Under the pieces are notes generated by a model. That model was not told the DNA's origin, made no database searches, and was given only the letters and a program-made list of their open reading frames with translations. Positions 23,822-32,224 of a stretch of DNA of 64,000 bases are shown here, piece by piece. The position numbers and the translations under genes are program-made. The stretch covers positions 5,208,001-5,272,000 of the forward strand of contig LT549889.1 in assembly GCA_900078775.1 (NCBI GenBank), in the 5' to 3' direction. Source of the DNA: Mycolicibacterium aurum. GTDB taxonomy: Bacteria; Actinomycetota; Actinomycetes; Mycobacteriales; Mycobacteriaceae. The first letter of the stretch is position 1; every line of letters begins with the position of its first letter.

Positions 23822-24794
23822 CAGTATCCGGCGGACCGTCGTCCGTGCGCTCATCGCGCGCGGGCGACGGGACCGTCCCGGCGCTGAACACCCGCCGCAA
23901 CCAGTCGGACTGGTGAGCGAAAAACGACCGCGCCACCGCGGATTTGCGCGCGACCGCGTCGAACCCGTGGAACGCACCCGGCACCACTTCCACCTCGCAC
24001 GGCACACCGGCGGCGCGCAACCGTTGGGCGTAGGCGAGGTCCTCGTCGTGGAACAGGTCCAGGCTGCCCACCCCGATCCAGGCGGCGGGCAGGCCGCTGA
24101 GATCCTCGCGGCGGGCCGGCACCGCCTCCGCCGGATCCGCCGCACCCAGGTACGCCGACCAGCCGAAACCGTTGCTGTTCTGGCTCCACAACCGGTGCCC
24201 CGGATGATCCAGGTCCGGGCCGACGCTGCGGTCATCGAGCATCGGATATACCAAAAGCTGTGCCGCGACCGGGATTTCGGCGCGGTCACGGGCCAGCAGG
24301 GCCAGCGCGGCAGCCAGGCCGCCCCCGGCGCTCGCCCCGCCGATCGCCACCTGTGCCGGATCGACCGACGGCAGGCCGGCCAACCAGCCCAGCGCCGCGT
24401 AGCAGTCCTGTAGCCCGGCCGGATACGGGTGCTGCGGCGCGAGCCGGTAGTCGACCGAGGCCACCGTCACCCCGAGCGTGGAGGCGAACCGCCGGCACAA
24501 CCGGTCGTCCTGGGCGGCGCTGCCGATGACGTAGCCCCCGCCGTGGATCCACAACAGCGCCGGCGCGGGGGTGTCCACCCCGGTGGGCCGGTACAGGCGT
24601 ACACGCACACCGCAGCCCAAGGTGAGGGCCTCCACACCCCGCGGCGGTTTCCGCCGCTCCAGCATCGCGGTCATCCGCCGCAGCAGGGGCTGACTCGCGG
24701 GCGAGACGATGTTGCGGGGGAGTAGCCGCGCGGCGCGGGAGAGGTCTCGGTGGAACATCGGACTCTGGATCAACCCGGTGGCGTTCTGCGGCAC
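23808..24794 (-). CDS. Alpha/beta-hydrolase, hormone-sensitive-lipase family (LipW-like esterase)
   Basis: This ~328-residue esterase of the HSL (family IV) type. The oxyanion motif is LLWIHGGGYVIGS, the nucleophile is in IGGASAGGGLAA, and VDYRLAPQHPYPAGLQDC is diagnostic of the family. The catalytic Asp is in IGVGSLDLFHDED and the His in PGAFHGFDAVA. Short-chain acyl esters are the usual substrates. I placed the start at GTG 24794; a TTG at 24812 and an ATG at 24758 are alternatives and none has a clear ribosome site. The gene corresponds in position to LipW (Rv0217c). It is divergent from lipC by ~155 bp. Confidence 0.85.
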   Translation of the reverse strand: MPQNATGLIQSPMFHRDLSRAARLLPRNIVSPASQPLLRRMTAMLERRKPPRGVEALTLGCGVRVRLYRPTGVDTPAPALLWIHGGGYVIGSAAQDDRLCRRFASTLGVTVASVDYRLAPQHPYPAGLQDCYAALGWLAGLPSVDPAQVAIGGASAGGGLAAALALLARDRAEIPVAAQLLVYPMLDDRSVGPDLDHPGHRLWSQNSNGFGWSAYLGAADPAEAVPARREDLSGLPAAWIGVGSLDLFHDEDLAYAQRLRAAGVPCEVEVVPGAFHGFDAVARKSAVARSFFAHQSDWLRRVFSAGTVPSPARDERTDDGPPDTASRP

Positions 24795-24949
24795 GGCTGC
24801 AGTATCGCCCAACCGGCGGCGTTACCGGATGCATTTCGGGACCGCGCCGCCCGCTCCCGACAGAGTGAGGCAGATCACAGTTCGACCACGGTGGACAGAT
24901 CCTCGGAAATGTCTGCTTAGGAATACCGCTGCGCGGGTACGCTCGCGCC

Positions 24950-26173
24950 ATGACGGCACGACCGGACACCCGGTACCCCGGACCCACGCTGATGAGCCGC
25001 GCACGCTGGCTGCTGGAGGCAAACCACGCCGACCGGATGCTGGCACTCTCGGTGGCCTCGGCCTCCCTGCCGGTCATCGGTAAGCAGCTCGAGCCCCTCG
25101 GCGGACTCGCCGCGATGGGTGTCTGGGGTTTCCGGCAGTTCCCGGAGCTGTTCGCCTCCACCGCGAAGTCCTGGTTCGCGCCCGGAAACGGCGCGGTCCG
25201 CAAGGCGGAACGGGAACAGACCACCGATGTGGCAAAGGCGGGCCTGCGCGGTGTGGTGCCCACGGCCGAGCTCGCCGGACAGTGGCCCGCACCGGAACAA
25301 CTGCCGCCGTTGTGGAACACCCGGGAGTACCGGCGCAATGTGCACCGGACATCGGTGCGCTACGGCGATCACCCGATGCAGTTACTGGATGTGTGGCGGC
25401 CGGCCGAGTTGCCGGCCGAACCCGCGCCCGTGCTGCTCTTCGTGCCCGGCGGCGCGTGGGTGCACGGCAGCCGGATCCTGCAGGGGTACGCGATGTTGTC
25501 GCACCTCGCCGAGCAGGGTTGGGTGTGTCTGTCCATCGACTACCGGGTCGCTCCGCATCACCGGTGGCCGCGGCACATGTCCGATGTGAAGGCGGCGATC
25601 GCCTGGGCGCGGGCCAACGTCGACAAGTTCGGTGGTGACCGCAACTTCGTGGCCGTCGCGGGCTGTTCGGCGGGTGGGCACCTGGCGGCCCTGGCCGGCC
25701 TGACCCCCAATGATCCGGAGTTGCAAGGCGATCTGCCCGAGGACGCGGACACCACGGTGGACGCCGTGGTCGGCATCTACGGCCGCTACGACTGGGAGGA
25801 CCGTTCGACCGTCGAACGGGACCGGTTCGTCGACTTCCTGGAACGCGTCGTGGTCGGCCGCAAGATCGACCGGCACCCGGAGCTCTTCCGGCAGGCCTCC
25901 CCGATCGCCCGGGTACACCGGGACGCACCGCCGTTCCTGGTCATCCACGGCAGCGGGGACACCGTCATCCCGGTCGAGCAGGCCCGCAGTTTCGTGCAGC
26001 GGCTGGAATCCGAATCGGGCGGCCCGGTCAGCTATATCGAGTTCCCCGGGGCCGGGCACGGCTTCGACATGACCGACGGTGCGCGCACCGGCGCGATGGC
26101 CAAGGCGATCGGTCTGTTCCTCAACCAGATACATCGAAACTCCTCGGTGGGCAAGGCCAAAGCGGTTATATAG
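24950..26173 (+). CDS. lipC: LipC-like carboxylesterase
   Basis: The 407-residue alpha/beta-hydrolase is close in length to LipC of M. tuberculosis (403). A ~120-residue N-terminal helical region (RARWLLEANHADRML) precedes the catalytic domain. The oxyanion segment is VPGGAWVHGS, in place of the usual HGGG. The nucleophile Ser240 is in VAVAGCSAGGHLAAL, with Asp in IHGSGDTVIPV and His in PGAGHGFDM. LipC is a cell-surface esterase/phospholipase of short-chain preference in the literature as I recall. It is followed after 27 bp by a WS/DGAT gene, linking ester hydrolysis with neutral-lipid synthesis. Confidence 0.9.
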   Translation: MTARPDTRYPGPTLMSRARWLLEANHADRMLALSVASASLPVIGKQLEPLGGLAAMGVWGFRQFPELFASTAKSWFAPGNGAVRKAEREQTTDVAKAGLRGVVPTAELAGQWPAPEQLPPLWNTREYRRNVHRTSVRYGDHPMQLLDVWRPAELPAEPAPVLLFVPGGAWVHGSRILQGYAMLSHLAEQGWVCLSIDYRVAPHHRWPRHMSDVKAAIAWARANVDKFGGDRNFVAVAGCSAGGHLAALAGLTPNDPELQGDLPEDADTTVDAVVGIYGRYDWEDRSTVERDRFVDFLERVVVGRKIDRHPELFRQASPIARVHRDAPPFLVIHGSGDTVIPVEQARSFVQRLESESGGPVSYIEFPGAGHGFDMTDGARTGAMAKAIGLFLNQIHRNSSVGKAKAVI

Positions 26174-26200
26174 ACTCCTCCAACCACGGGAGGATTGCCG

Positions 26201-27616
26201 GTGAAGAGGCTCAGCGGTTGGGACGCGTTTCTGCTGTATACGGAAGCGCCCAATGTGCACATGCACACCTTGAAGATTGCAGTGATCGACCTGCACGGAA
26301 TCGGTGACCGCACTTTCGGTATCGACGAATTCCGCGAGGTGCTGCGCGGCCGGCTGCACAAGCTGGATCCGTTTCGCTATCAGCTGGTGGACATCCCGTT
26401 CAAATTCCACCACCCCATGTGGCGGGAGAACTGCGACGTCGACCTGGAGTACCACATCCGGCCGTGGCGGGTCGCCGCGCCGGGCGGACGCCGCGAGCTC
26501 GACGAGGCCGTCGGCGAGATTGCCAGCACCCCACTGGATCGCAGCCGCCCGTTGTGGGAGATGTACCTGATCGAAGGATTGGCCGACGACAAGATCGCCG
26601 TCGTCGGCAAGATCCATCACGCGCTGGCCGACGGCGTCGCCTCGGCGAACCTGTTGGCGCGTGGGATGGATCTACAGCAGGGCCCGCAGCGGGACCGGGA
26701 CTCCTACATCACCGACCCGCCGCCGTCCCGCCCGGAGTTGGTGCGGACCGCCTTCTGGGACCATCTGCGCCAGATCGGGCGGTTCCCCGGTCTGGTGAAA
26801 TACACCGCCGACGGTATGGGCCGGGTTCGCCGCAGCAGCCGCAAGTTCGGTCCCGAACTGACCCGCCCGTTCACCCCGCCGCCGAGCTTCATGAACCATG
26901 TGCTGACCCCGGAACGCAAGTTCGCCACCGCCTCGATCGCCCTCGCCGATGTGAAGGAGACCGGGAAACAGTTGGGCGTCACCATCAATGACATGGTGCT
27001 GGCGATGTCCTCGGGTGCGCTGCGCAAGCTGCAACTGCACTACGAGGGCAAGGCGGACCATCCGCTGCTGGCCTCGGTGCCGATCGGCTTCGACTTCTCC
27101 CCGGACCGCATCTCGGGCAACCGGTTCACCGGTGTGCTGATGGCGCTGCCGGTCGACGTGGACGATCCGGTGGAGCGGGTGAAGCAGGCCAGCGCCACCG
27201 CGAAGCTGGCCAAGGAGAGCAATCAGCTGATCGGGCCGGAACTGGTGGCCCGGTGGGCGTCCTATGTGCCACCCGCCGCGGTCGAGGCGTTGTTCCGCCG
27301 GCTGTCGGACAAGGACGGCCAGAACAAGGTGCTGAACCTGAACATCTCGAATGTGCCCGGCCCACGTGAACAGGGCCGGGTCGGTGGTGCCACGGTCACC
27401 GAAATCTATTCGGTCGGGCCGTTGACCGCGGCCAGCGGCCTGAACATCACGGTGTGGAGTTATGTGGACCAGCTCAACATCTCGGTGCTGTCCGACACCC
27501 ATACGGTCGAGGACCCGCACGAGGTGACCGAGGCGATGGTCGCCGAGCTGCGTGAGATCCGCCGTGCGGCAGGAATTTCCGAAGACCTCACGGTGCTGGA
27601 GACCGCGCGGGCGTGA
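26201..27616 (+). CDS. Wax ester synthase/acyl-CoA:diacylglycerol acyltransferase (WS/DGAT, Rv0221-like)
   Basis: This enzyme transfers an acyl group from acyl-CoA to diacylglycerol or a long-chain alcohol, making storage lipids. The 471-residue protein starts MKRLSGWDAFLLYTE, typical for the family. The catalytic motif is HHALADG at 139-145, and the second family motif is close to PLLASVPIGFDFSP. The third is NLNISNVPGPREQGRVGGA, and C-terminal NITVWSYVDQLNISVLSD completes the fold. GTG 26201 was chosen because GGGAGG lies seven bases upstream; TTG 26195 is too close to that site. It is 27 bp after lipC and in the same direction. Confidence 0.93.
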   Translation: MKRLSGWDAFLLYTEAPNVHMHTLKIAVIDLHGIGDRTFGIDEFREVLRGRLHKLDPFRYQLVDIPFKFHHPMWRENCDVDLEYHIRPWRVAAPGGRRELDEAVGEIASTPLDRSRPLWEMYLIEGLADDKIAVVGKIHHALADGVASANLLARGMDLQQGPQRDRDSYITDPPPSRPELVRTAFWDHLRQIGRFPGLVKYTADGMGRVRRSSRKFGPELTRPFTPPPSFMNHVLTPERKFATASIALADVKETGKQLGVTINDMVLAMSSGALRKLQLHYEGKADHPLLASVPIGFDFSPDRISGNRFTGVLMALPVDVDDPVERVKQASATAKLAKESNQLIGPELVARWASYVPPAAVEALFRRLSDKDGQNKVLNLNISNVPGPREQGRVGGATVTEIYSVGPLTAASGLNITVWSYVDQLNISVLSDTHTVEDPHEVTEAMVAELREIRRAAGISEDLTVLETARA

Positions 27617-27650
27617 CGGGGTCCCGCCTGGTCACCGGGGATGCGTCAGA

Positions 27651-28435
27651 ATGACGACCATGAAACTTGTGGGCGCGGTGGTGGCGGCCGTCCTGGTGGC
27701 CGGCTGCTCATACGGCCCGGCTCCGGACAAACCGACGCCGACGAGCGTGGCCGCGGCGACCGGCAGTGCGGAGGAACCGAGCCCCGCCGACTCGCCGATG
27801 TCGATCCTGCCGGGCGCCGCGCTGCTGGGAGCCCCGCTGATCGCCAAGGGCGCGACCATCACGCCGCGCGCCGACAACCTGGCCGTGATGAACCGCAAGG
27901 ACGGTGCCGGGCTGGAACTCGGCATCGAGGTGTCCTTCACCGACGTCACCACGATGATCGACGCCACCGGACCGACCGGGGGCTTCCGGCTGCTGGTCAG
28001 CGGTGGCGAGCAGATCCCGACCTCGCGGCCCACGGTGCTGAAGGAGCCGGCGCTGACCCCGCGGGTCCGGACCGACACCAGCGGCTGGGTGTTCTTCCAC
28101 CTCGACCCCGGTGCGCGGCCCACCCAGTTGCAGCTCACCGCCGCGCCCGCCGGTTACGGGTTGGAACCCGCCGCGCTGGCGGTCTGGGCGATGCCGGCCA
28201 AGCTGCCCCCGGCCTCCTCGCCGGCGCCACCCCCGCCCCGCCACCACCGCCGCCCGCGCCGGGTGCCGAGTCGGCCCCCGCCGCGCCGGTCGATCCCGGG
28301 AACACCGGCGGGGGCAACGCCCCGCGCGGACCCCGGCTGCCGAAACTGCCGCCGCCGCCCAAGCTGCCGCCGCCACCGAAGCTGCCGCAGCCGAAACTGC
28401 CGTCGGCGGTCTGCCAGCACACCACCTGGTGCTGA
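27651..28435 (+). pseudogene. Proline-rich lipoprotein, interrupted by a -1 frameshift
   Basis: The gene starts ATG at 27651 (MTTMKLVGAVV) with a lipobox LVAGC and a following Ser/Pro/Thr linker. A beta-rich domain of about 150 residues (IAKGATITPRADNL...LELGIEVSFTDVTTMID) reads well in one frame to about 28225. After the C-run at 28229-28240 that frame turns into Arg-rich nonsense overlapping the convergent gene. The frame one base back instead continues sensibly: PPPPPPAPGAESAPAAP, GNTGGGNAPRGPRLPKLPPP with PPPKL repeats, ending CQHTTWC and TGA at 28435. So one base is missing between ~28204 and ~28240. Restored length would be ~261 residues. It could be a sequencing error in a GC run, a true mutation, or less likely programmed slippage. 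Confidence 0.75.
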
Positions 28436-28439
28436 CGGG

Positions 28440-29678
28440 TCAGGACCGGCCCGCGCGGCCCCCGTCGCGTACCCAGTTGAGGAACCGCTCGACCGCGGCA
28501 GCGGTGTTGTGCCCGTGCGCCGAGCCGAAGAAGTCGAAGGCGTGCTGGGCGTGCGGGATCTCGGCATAGATGACCGGGGCCTGCGACACCGCCTTGAGCG
28601 CCTGCACGAATTCGCGGCCCTCGCGCACCGGGATCACCGAGTCGTCGGCGCCGTGCAGGATGAAGAACGGCGGCGCGTCCGGGCGTACCAGGGTCAGCGG
28701 TGACGCGTCCAGGTACACCTGGCGGTGCTCGGCGAACGGCAGTTTGACGATGAACCGTTCCAGCACCTTGATGAATTCCGGTCGGCCGTCGCCGGTATCG
28801 GTGAACCAGTCGTAGCGCCCGTAGATCGGGACCGCCGCGGCCACCGAGGTGTCGGCGTCCTCGAACCCGGGCTGCCACTTCGGGTCATTGGGAGTCAGTG
28901 CGGCCAGGGCCGCCAGGTGCCCGCCCGCCGAACCGCCGGTGATGTACACCGATTCCGGATCCCCGCCGTAGTCGGCGATATTGGCCTTCACCCAGGCGAT
29001 CGCCTGTTTCACATCCACGATGTGGTCCGGCCAGGTGTACTTGGGACTGATCCGGTACCCGATCGACACGCAGATCCAGCCCCGCTCGGCGAGCCTGCTC
29101 AACATCGGATAGGCCTGCGGGCGGCGCATCCCGATCATCCACGCTCCGCCCGGAACCTGCAGCAGTACCGGAGCTTTCCCGTCCCGGGGCAGGTCCGGGC
29201 GCATCCAGATGTCGGCCACGTTGGGGCCGTGCGGTCCGTAGCGGGCGGTCTGGTGCGCATAACGCCGCCGGGTCCAGGAGGTGCCGACCACCCCGCGGGG
29301 CCGGCGCTCGGGTTCCTCGGCGTCCGGGTAGTCCGCCCCCAGCGCCTCCCGTAACGGGTCCTCGAAATAACCCTTGGATTTCGTCTCGCGGCGCTGCAGC
29401 AACCCCAACAGCGCCCAGGTGATCGCCTTGAGCAGCAGCGAGATTCGTCCGCCGCGGGTGCGGTAGTGCCCGAGCAGTGCACGGCGTAGCACGTCGAGCA
29501 CCGACCCGGTGAACAGCAGGGGCGCGTTCTCCGACGTCGGCCAGCCGAAGGCGAACGTGGGCAGCGTGCTGTAGCCCTTGCGGCCGAGCGGGCGCACCGC
29601 GTTGGCGGCGTTGACCAGTTCGGCCGTCGCCCCCAGCAGTGGTCGGGGCTTACCCCGAAGTACGGTCCTGAAGGTCAC
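28440..29678 (-). CDS. lipO: LipO-like carboxylesterase (paralogue of LipC)
   Basis: The 412-residue alpha/beta-hydrolase has the same build as LipC. The N-terminal region (FRTVLRGKPRPLLGATAEL) leads to a catalytic domain with oxyanion VPGGAWMIGM and nucleophile Ser250 in ITGGSAGGHLAAL. The Asp is in LHGADDSVIPV and the His in PHAQHAFDFFG. The GTG at 29678 lies inside the end of the upstream acyl-CoA synthetase gene (29-base overlap), so translation is coupled. The order acyltransferase - FadD12-like - LipO-like equals the M. tuberculosis block Rv1428c-Rv1427c-Rv1426c as I recall, and supports the name. It is convergent with the frameshifted lipoprotein gene, four bases apart. Confidence 0.87.
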   Translation of the reverse strand: MTFRTVLRGKPRPLLGATAELVNAANAVRPLGRKGYSTLPTFAFGWPTSENAPLLFTGSVLDVLRRALLGHYRTRGGRISLLLKAITWALLGLLQRRETKSKGYFEDPLREALGADYPDAEEPERRPRGVVGTSWTRRRYAHQTARYGPHGPNVADIWMRPDLPRDGKAPVLLQVPGGAWMIGMRRPQAYPMLSRLAERGWICVSIGYRISPKYTWPDHIVDVKQAIAWVKANIADYGGDPESVYITGGSAGGHLAALAALTPNDPKWQPGFEDADTSVAAAVPIYGRYDWFTDTGDGRPEFIKVLERFIVKLPFAEHRQVYLDASPLTLVRPDAPPFFILHGADDSVIPVREGREFVQALKAVSQAPVIYAEIPHAQHAFDFFGSAHGHNTAAAVERFLNWVRDGGRAGRS

Positions 29679-31293
29679 GGCGCAGGATCTTTCCGGTGCT
29701 GTTGCGCGGCAACTCATCCAGGATGGTGATCTCGCGCGGCACCTTGTAGTTGGCCAGATTGTCTCGGACATGTTGTTTGAGATCGTCGGCGGTGACCGGG
29801 TTCCGGGCACCGTCGCGGAGCACCACGAAGGCGGCCAGGCGCTGACCGTACTGCTCGTCGTCGACCCCGATCACGGCGGCCTCGGCGACCGCGTCGTGGT
29901 TGGTCAAGGTCTTCTCCACCTCGATGGGGTAGACGTTCTCACCGCCGGAGACGATCATCTCGTCGTCGCGGCCGACCACGAACAACCGCCCGGCGGCGTC
30001 CAGGTAACCGACATCGCCGGAGTTCATGAACCCGTCGTGGAAATCCTTGGTGTTGCCGTTGGTGTAGCCGTCGAACTGGGTGGAGTTGCGCACGTAGATG
30101 GTGCCGGTTGCACCGGTGGGCAGCTGGCGCAGGTCGCCGTCCAGGATCCGGATCTCGGTGCCCTCGGCCGGTTTTCCGGCGGTATCGGGGGCGGCGCGCA
30201 GATCGGCCGGGGTCGCGGTGGCGATCATGCCGGCCTCGGTGGCGTTGTAGTTGTTGTAGATCACGTCACCGAACTGGTCCATGAACTTGATCACCACGTC
30301 CGGGCGCATCCGCGATCCGGATGCCGCGGCGAACCGCAGGGTGCGCCCGCTGTAGCGGTTGCGGACCTCGTCGGGCAGTTCGACGATGCGGTCGAACATC
30401 ACCGGCACCACACACAATCCGGTCGCCCGGTGGGTGTCGATGAGCGCCAGGGTGGCCTCCGGGTCGAATTTGCGGCGGGTGATGATGGTGCACGCCATGG
30501 AGGCCGCGAAGGCCAGCTGGGAGAAGCCCCAGGCGTGGAACATCGGCGCGGCGACCACCACCGGTTCCTCGGCGCGCCAGGGCGTGCGATCCAGGATCGA
30601 CTTGAGGATCTGCGGGCCACCGCCGGAATGCTTGGCGCCCTTGGGTGTTCCGGTGGTGCCCGAGGTGAGCAGGATGACCTTGGACTTCTCCTTGGCCCGG
30701 CGCGGTTGTTGCCCGGCGTGATCGGAGATCAGCTGCGCCACGGTGTGCCCGGTCGGCGCGGTGTCTGTCCAGGCGACGACGCGGGCGGCGTTGGGTGCGT
30801 CGGCCAGCGCACGGTCCACGGTGTCGGTGAACTCCTCGTCGTAGACGACGGCACCGGCGCGGCCCGCGGATTCGCGTTCCCACACCTCGGCCAGGGCCGG
30901 CCCGGCGAATGCGGTGTTCAGCAGCAGGACGTCGGCACCGATCCGGTTGGCCGCGATCAGGGTCTCGACGAAGCCGCGGTGGTTGCGGGCCATGATGCCG
31001 ATCACCGGCGGCGTCCCGGTGTCACCGGTCAGCTGTTGTAGCCCGGCCGCCAAAGCATCTGCGCGCTGGTCGATCTCGCGCCAGGTGAGCGCGCCGAGCT
31101 CATCGATGAGGCCGACCCGGTCCCCGCAGCGCTGGGCGGCGCTGGCGAAACCGGATGTGATGCCCATGTTCTCGCGCGCCATGGCGGCGCCGATGCGCAG
31201 GTACTTGTCCGGCCGCAGCGGGGCGATCACGCCGGCCCGGGCCATGGTGGTGATCAGGCCCACCGTGTCGGTGAGCCTGTCAAGCGCCCCCAT
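29650..31293 (-). CDS. fadD12: Long-chain fatty acyl-CoA ligase (FadD12-like)
   Basis: The 547-residue adenylate-forming enzyme activates fatty acids to acyl-CoA. The A3 motif is LLTSGTTGTPKGAKH, A5 is NNYNATEAGMIA, and A7/A8 lies in FMNSGDVGYLDAAGRLFVVGRDDEMIVSGGENVYPIEVE. The catalytic Lys is in LPRNSTGKILRRDL. The N-terminal residues LTDTVGLITTMARAGVIAPLRPDKYLRI are typical of FadD12 and related mycobacterial ligases. Its ATG shares one base with the stop of the upstream acyltransferase gene (TGATG), and the esterase downstream overlaps its end, giving a tight three-gene leftward operon behind the KstR-type operator at 32140-32153. Confidence 0.92.
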   Translation of the reverse strand: MGALDRLTDTVGLITTMARAGVIAPLRPDKYLRIGAAMARENMGITSGFASAAQRCGDRVGLIDELGALTWREIDQRADALAAGLQQLTGDTGTPPVIGIMARNHRGFVETLIAANRIGADVLLLNTAFAGPALAEVWERESAGRAGAVVYDEEFTDTVDRALADAPNAARVVAWTDTAPTGHTVAQLISDHAGQQPRRAKEKSKVILLTSGTTGTPKGAKHSGGGPQILKSILDRTPWRAEEPVVVAAPMFHAWGFSQLAFAASMACTIITRRKFDPEATLALIDTHRATGLCVVPVMFDRIVELPDEVRNRYSGRTLRFAAASGSRMRPDVVIKFMDQFGDVIYNNYNATEAGMIATATPADLRAAPDTAGKPAEGTEIRILDGDLRQLPTGATGTIYVRNSTQFDGYTNGNTKDFHDGFMNSGDVGYLDAAGRLFVVGRDDEMIVSGGENVYPIEVEKTLTNHDAVAEAAVIGVDDEQYGQRLAAFVVLRDGARNPVTADDLKQHVRDNLANYKVPREITILDELPRNSTGKILRRDLQDRTSG

Positions 31294-32102
31294 CAGCCGA
31301 TCACCGGCAGCCGGCGCTCTTCGGCCAGCTCGTCGAGGGCCCGCTGCATGACGTGGCGGACGTGCGCGTCGACCTCGTCGATGTTCGGATCGGCACCGAA
31401 CTGCGCCTCGATGTCCACCGGGGGCAGCACCTGCATCACGATCTTGGCCGGCAGCGGCACGTTCAGCGGCAGCACCGCCGACAGCCCGAACGGGAAGCCG
31501 AAGGACAGCGGCACGATCTTGGCCCGGGCCAGCTTGGTGATCGGGCCGAGCCGCTTGGCCAGCCAGGTGCCGCGGGACAGGTAGAACTGGGTCTCCTGCC
31601 CGCCGATCCCGACCATCGGCACGATCGGCACCCCGGCGTTGATGGCGGCCCGGACATAGCCCTGGCGGCCGTCGAAGTCGATCTTGTTGGCTTCCAGGGT
31701 GGGCCGGTAGACGTCGAAGTCGCCGCCGGGGAACACGACCACCACGCCGCCGGAGCGCAGCGCCTCGTCGGCGTTCTCGTGGCTGGCCAGGATGAAGCCG
31801 GTCTTCTTGAAGAAGTCACCGGTGGGCCCGACCATCAGCATGGCGTGGCTGAGGGTGTAGACCGGGCGGCCGTAGCCGAAGCGCTCGTAGAAGTCGGCGG
31901 CGAAGATGGGCACGTCCATCGGGAACAGCCCGCCGGAGTGGTTGCACACCACCAGCGCGCCGCCGTTCGGGAAGTTCTCCAGGCCGCGGACCTCGGAGCG
32001 GTGGTAGGTCTTGAGGAACGGCCGCAGCCATCCCATGACCTTCTCGGTCAGGCCGGGGTCGAACTTGGTGATCTCGGTGGGATCGATATCCGTCGAGCTC
32101 AT
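31293..32102 (-). CDS. Phospholipid/glycerolipid acyltransferase (PlsC-like, Rv1428c-like)
   Basis: The 269-residue PlsC/LPLAT-superfamily protein has the acyl-acceptor motif region ALVVCNHSGGLFPMDVPIF. The His and Asp are seven residues apart rather than the four of classical HX4D, as in MGAT-like subfamilies. VVVFPGGDFDVYRP is the second motif, with the conserved glycines, and INAGVPIVPMVGIGGQET is the third. It likely acylates a lysophospholipid or (di)acylglycerol using acyl-CoA from the following ligase. The ATG lies 38 bp downstream, on its strand, of a perfect KstR-type operator. It is the first gene of the acyltransferase-ligase-esterase operon. Confidence 0.88.
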   Translation of the reverse strand: MSSTDIDPTEITKFDPGLTEKVMGWLRPFLKTYHRSEVRGLENFPNGGALVVCNHSGGLFPMDVPIFAADFYERFGYGRPVYTLSHAMLMVGPTGDFFKKTGFILASHENADEALRSGGVVVVFPGGDFDVYRPTLEANKIDFDGRQGYVRAAINAGVPIVPMVGIGGQETQFYLSRGTWLAKRLGPITKLARAKIVPLSFGFPFGLSAVLPLNVPLPAKIVMQVLPPVDIEAQFGADPNIDEVDAHVRHVMQRALDELAEERRLPVIG

Positions 32103-32139
32103 GGGGTCCTCCGCGGGAGCTGGATGCGCATCGGTAAAG

Positions 32140-32153
32140 TAGAACGTGTTCTA
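32140..32153. promoter_or_regulatory. KstR-type operator between acyltransferase and nat
   Basis: TAGAACGTGTTCTA is a perfect palindrome that fits the KstR consensus (T-n2-AAC-n2-GTT-n2-A) at every fixed position. KstR is the TetR-family repressor of cholesterol catabolism genes in mycobacteria and rhodococci. The site sits 38 bp upstream of the acyltransferase start and ~71 bp upstream of the nat start, so it could control both divergent units. Confidence 0.8.
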
Positions 32154-32224
32154 GTTTTGCACGGAACCCGATATCGGTCAAAGAAACTTGACCTGAACTG
32201 CGGTTGAGGCTCTTGGATGGGCGT

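Noticed and set aside
28436..28703. Continuation of the lipoprotein's first frame past 28435
   Set aside because: Reads Arg-rich nonsense and overlaps the LipO-like gene antisense; it is the consequence of the frameshift.
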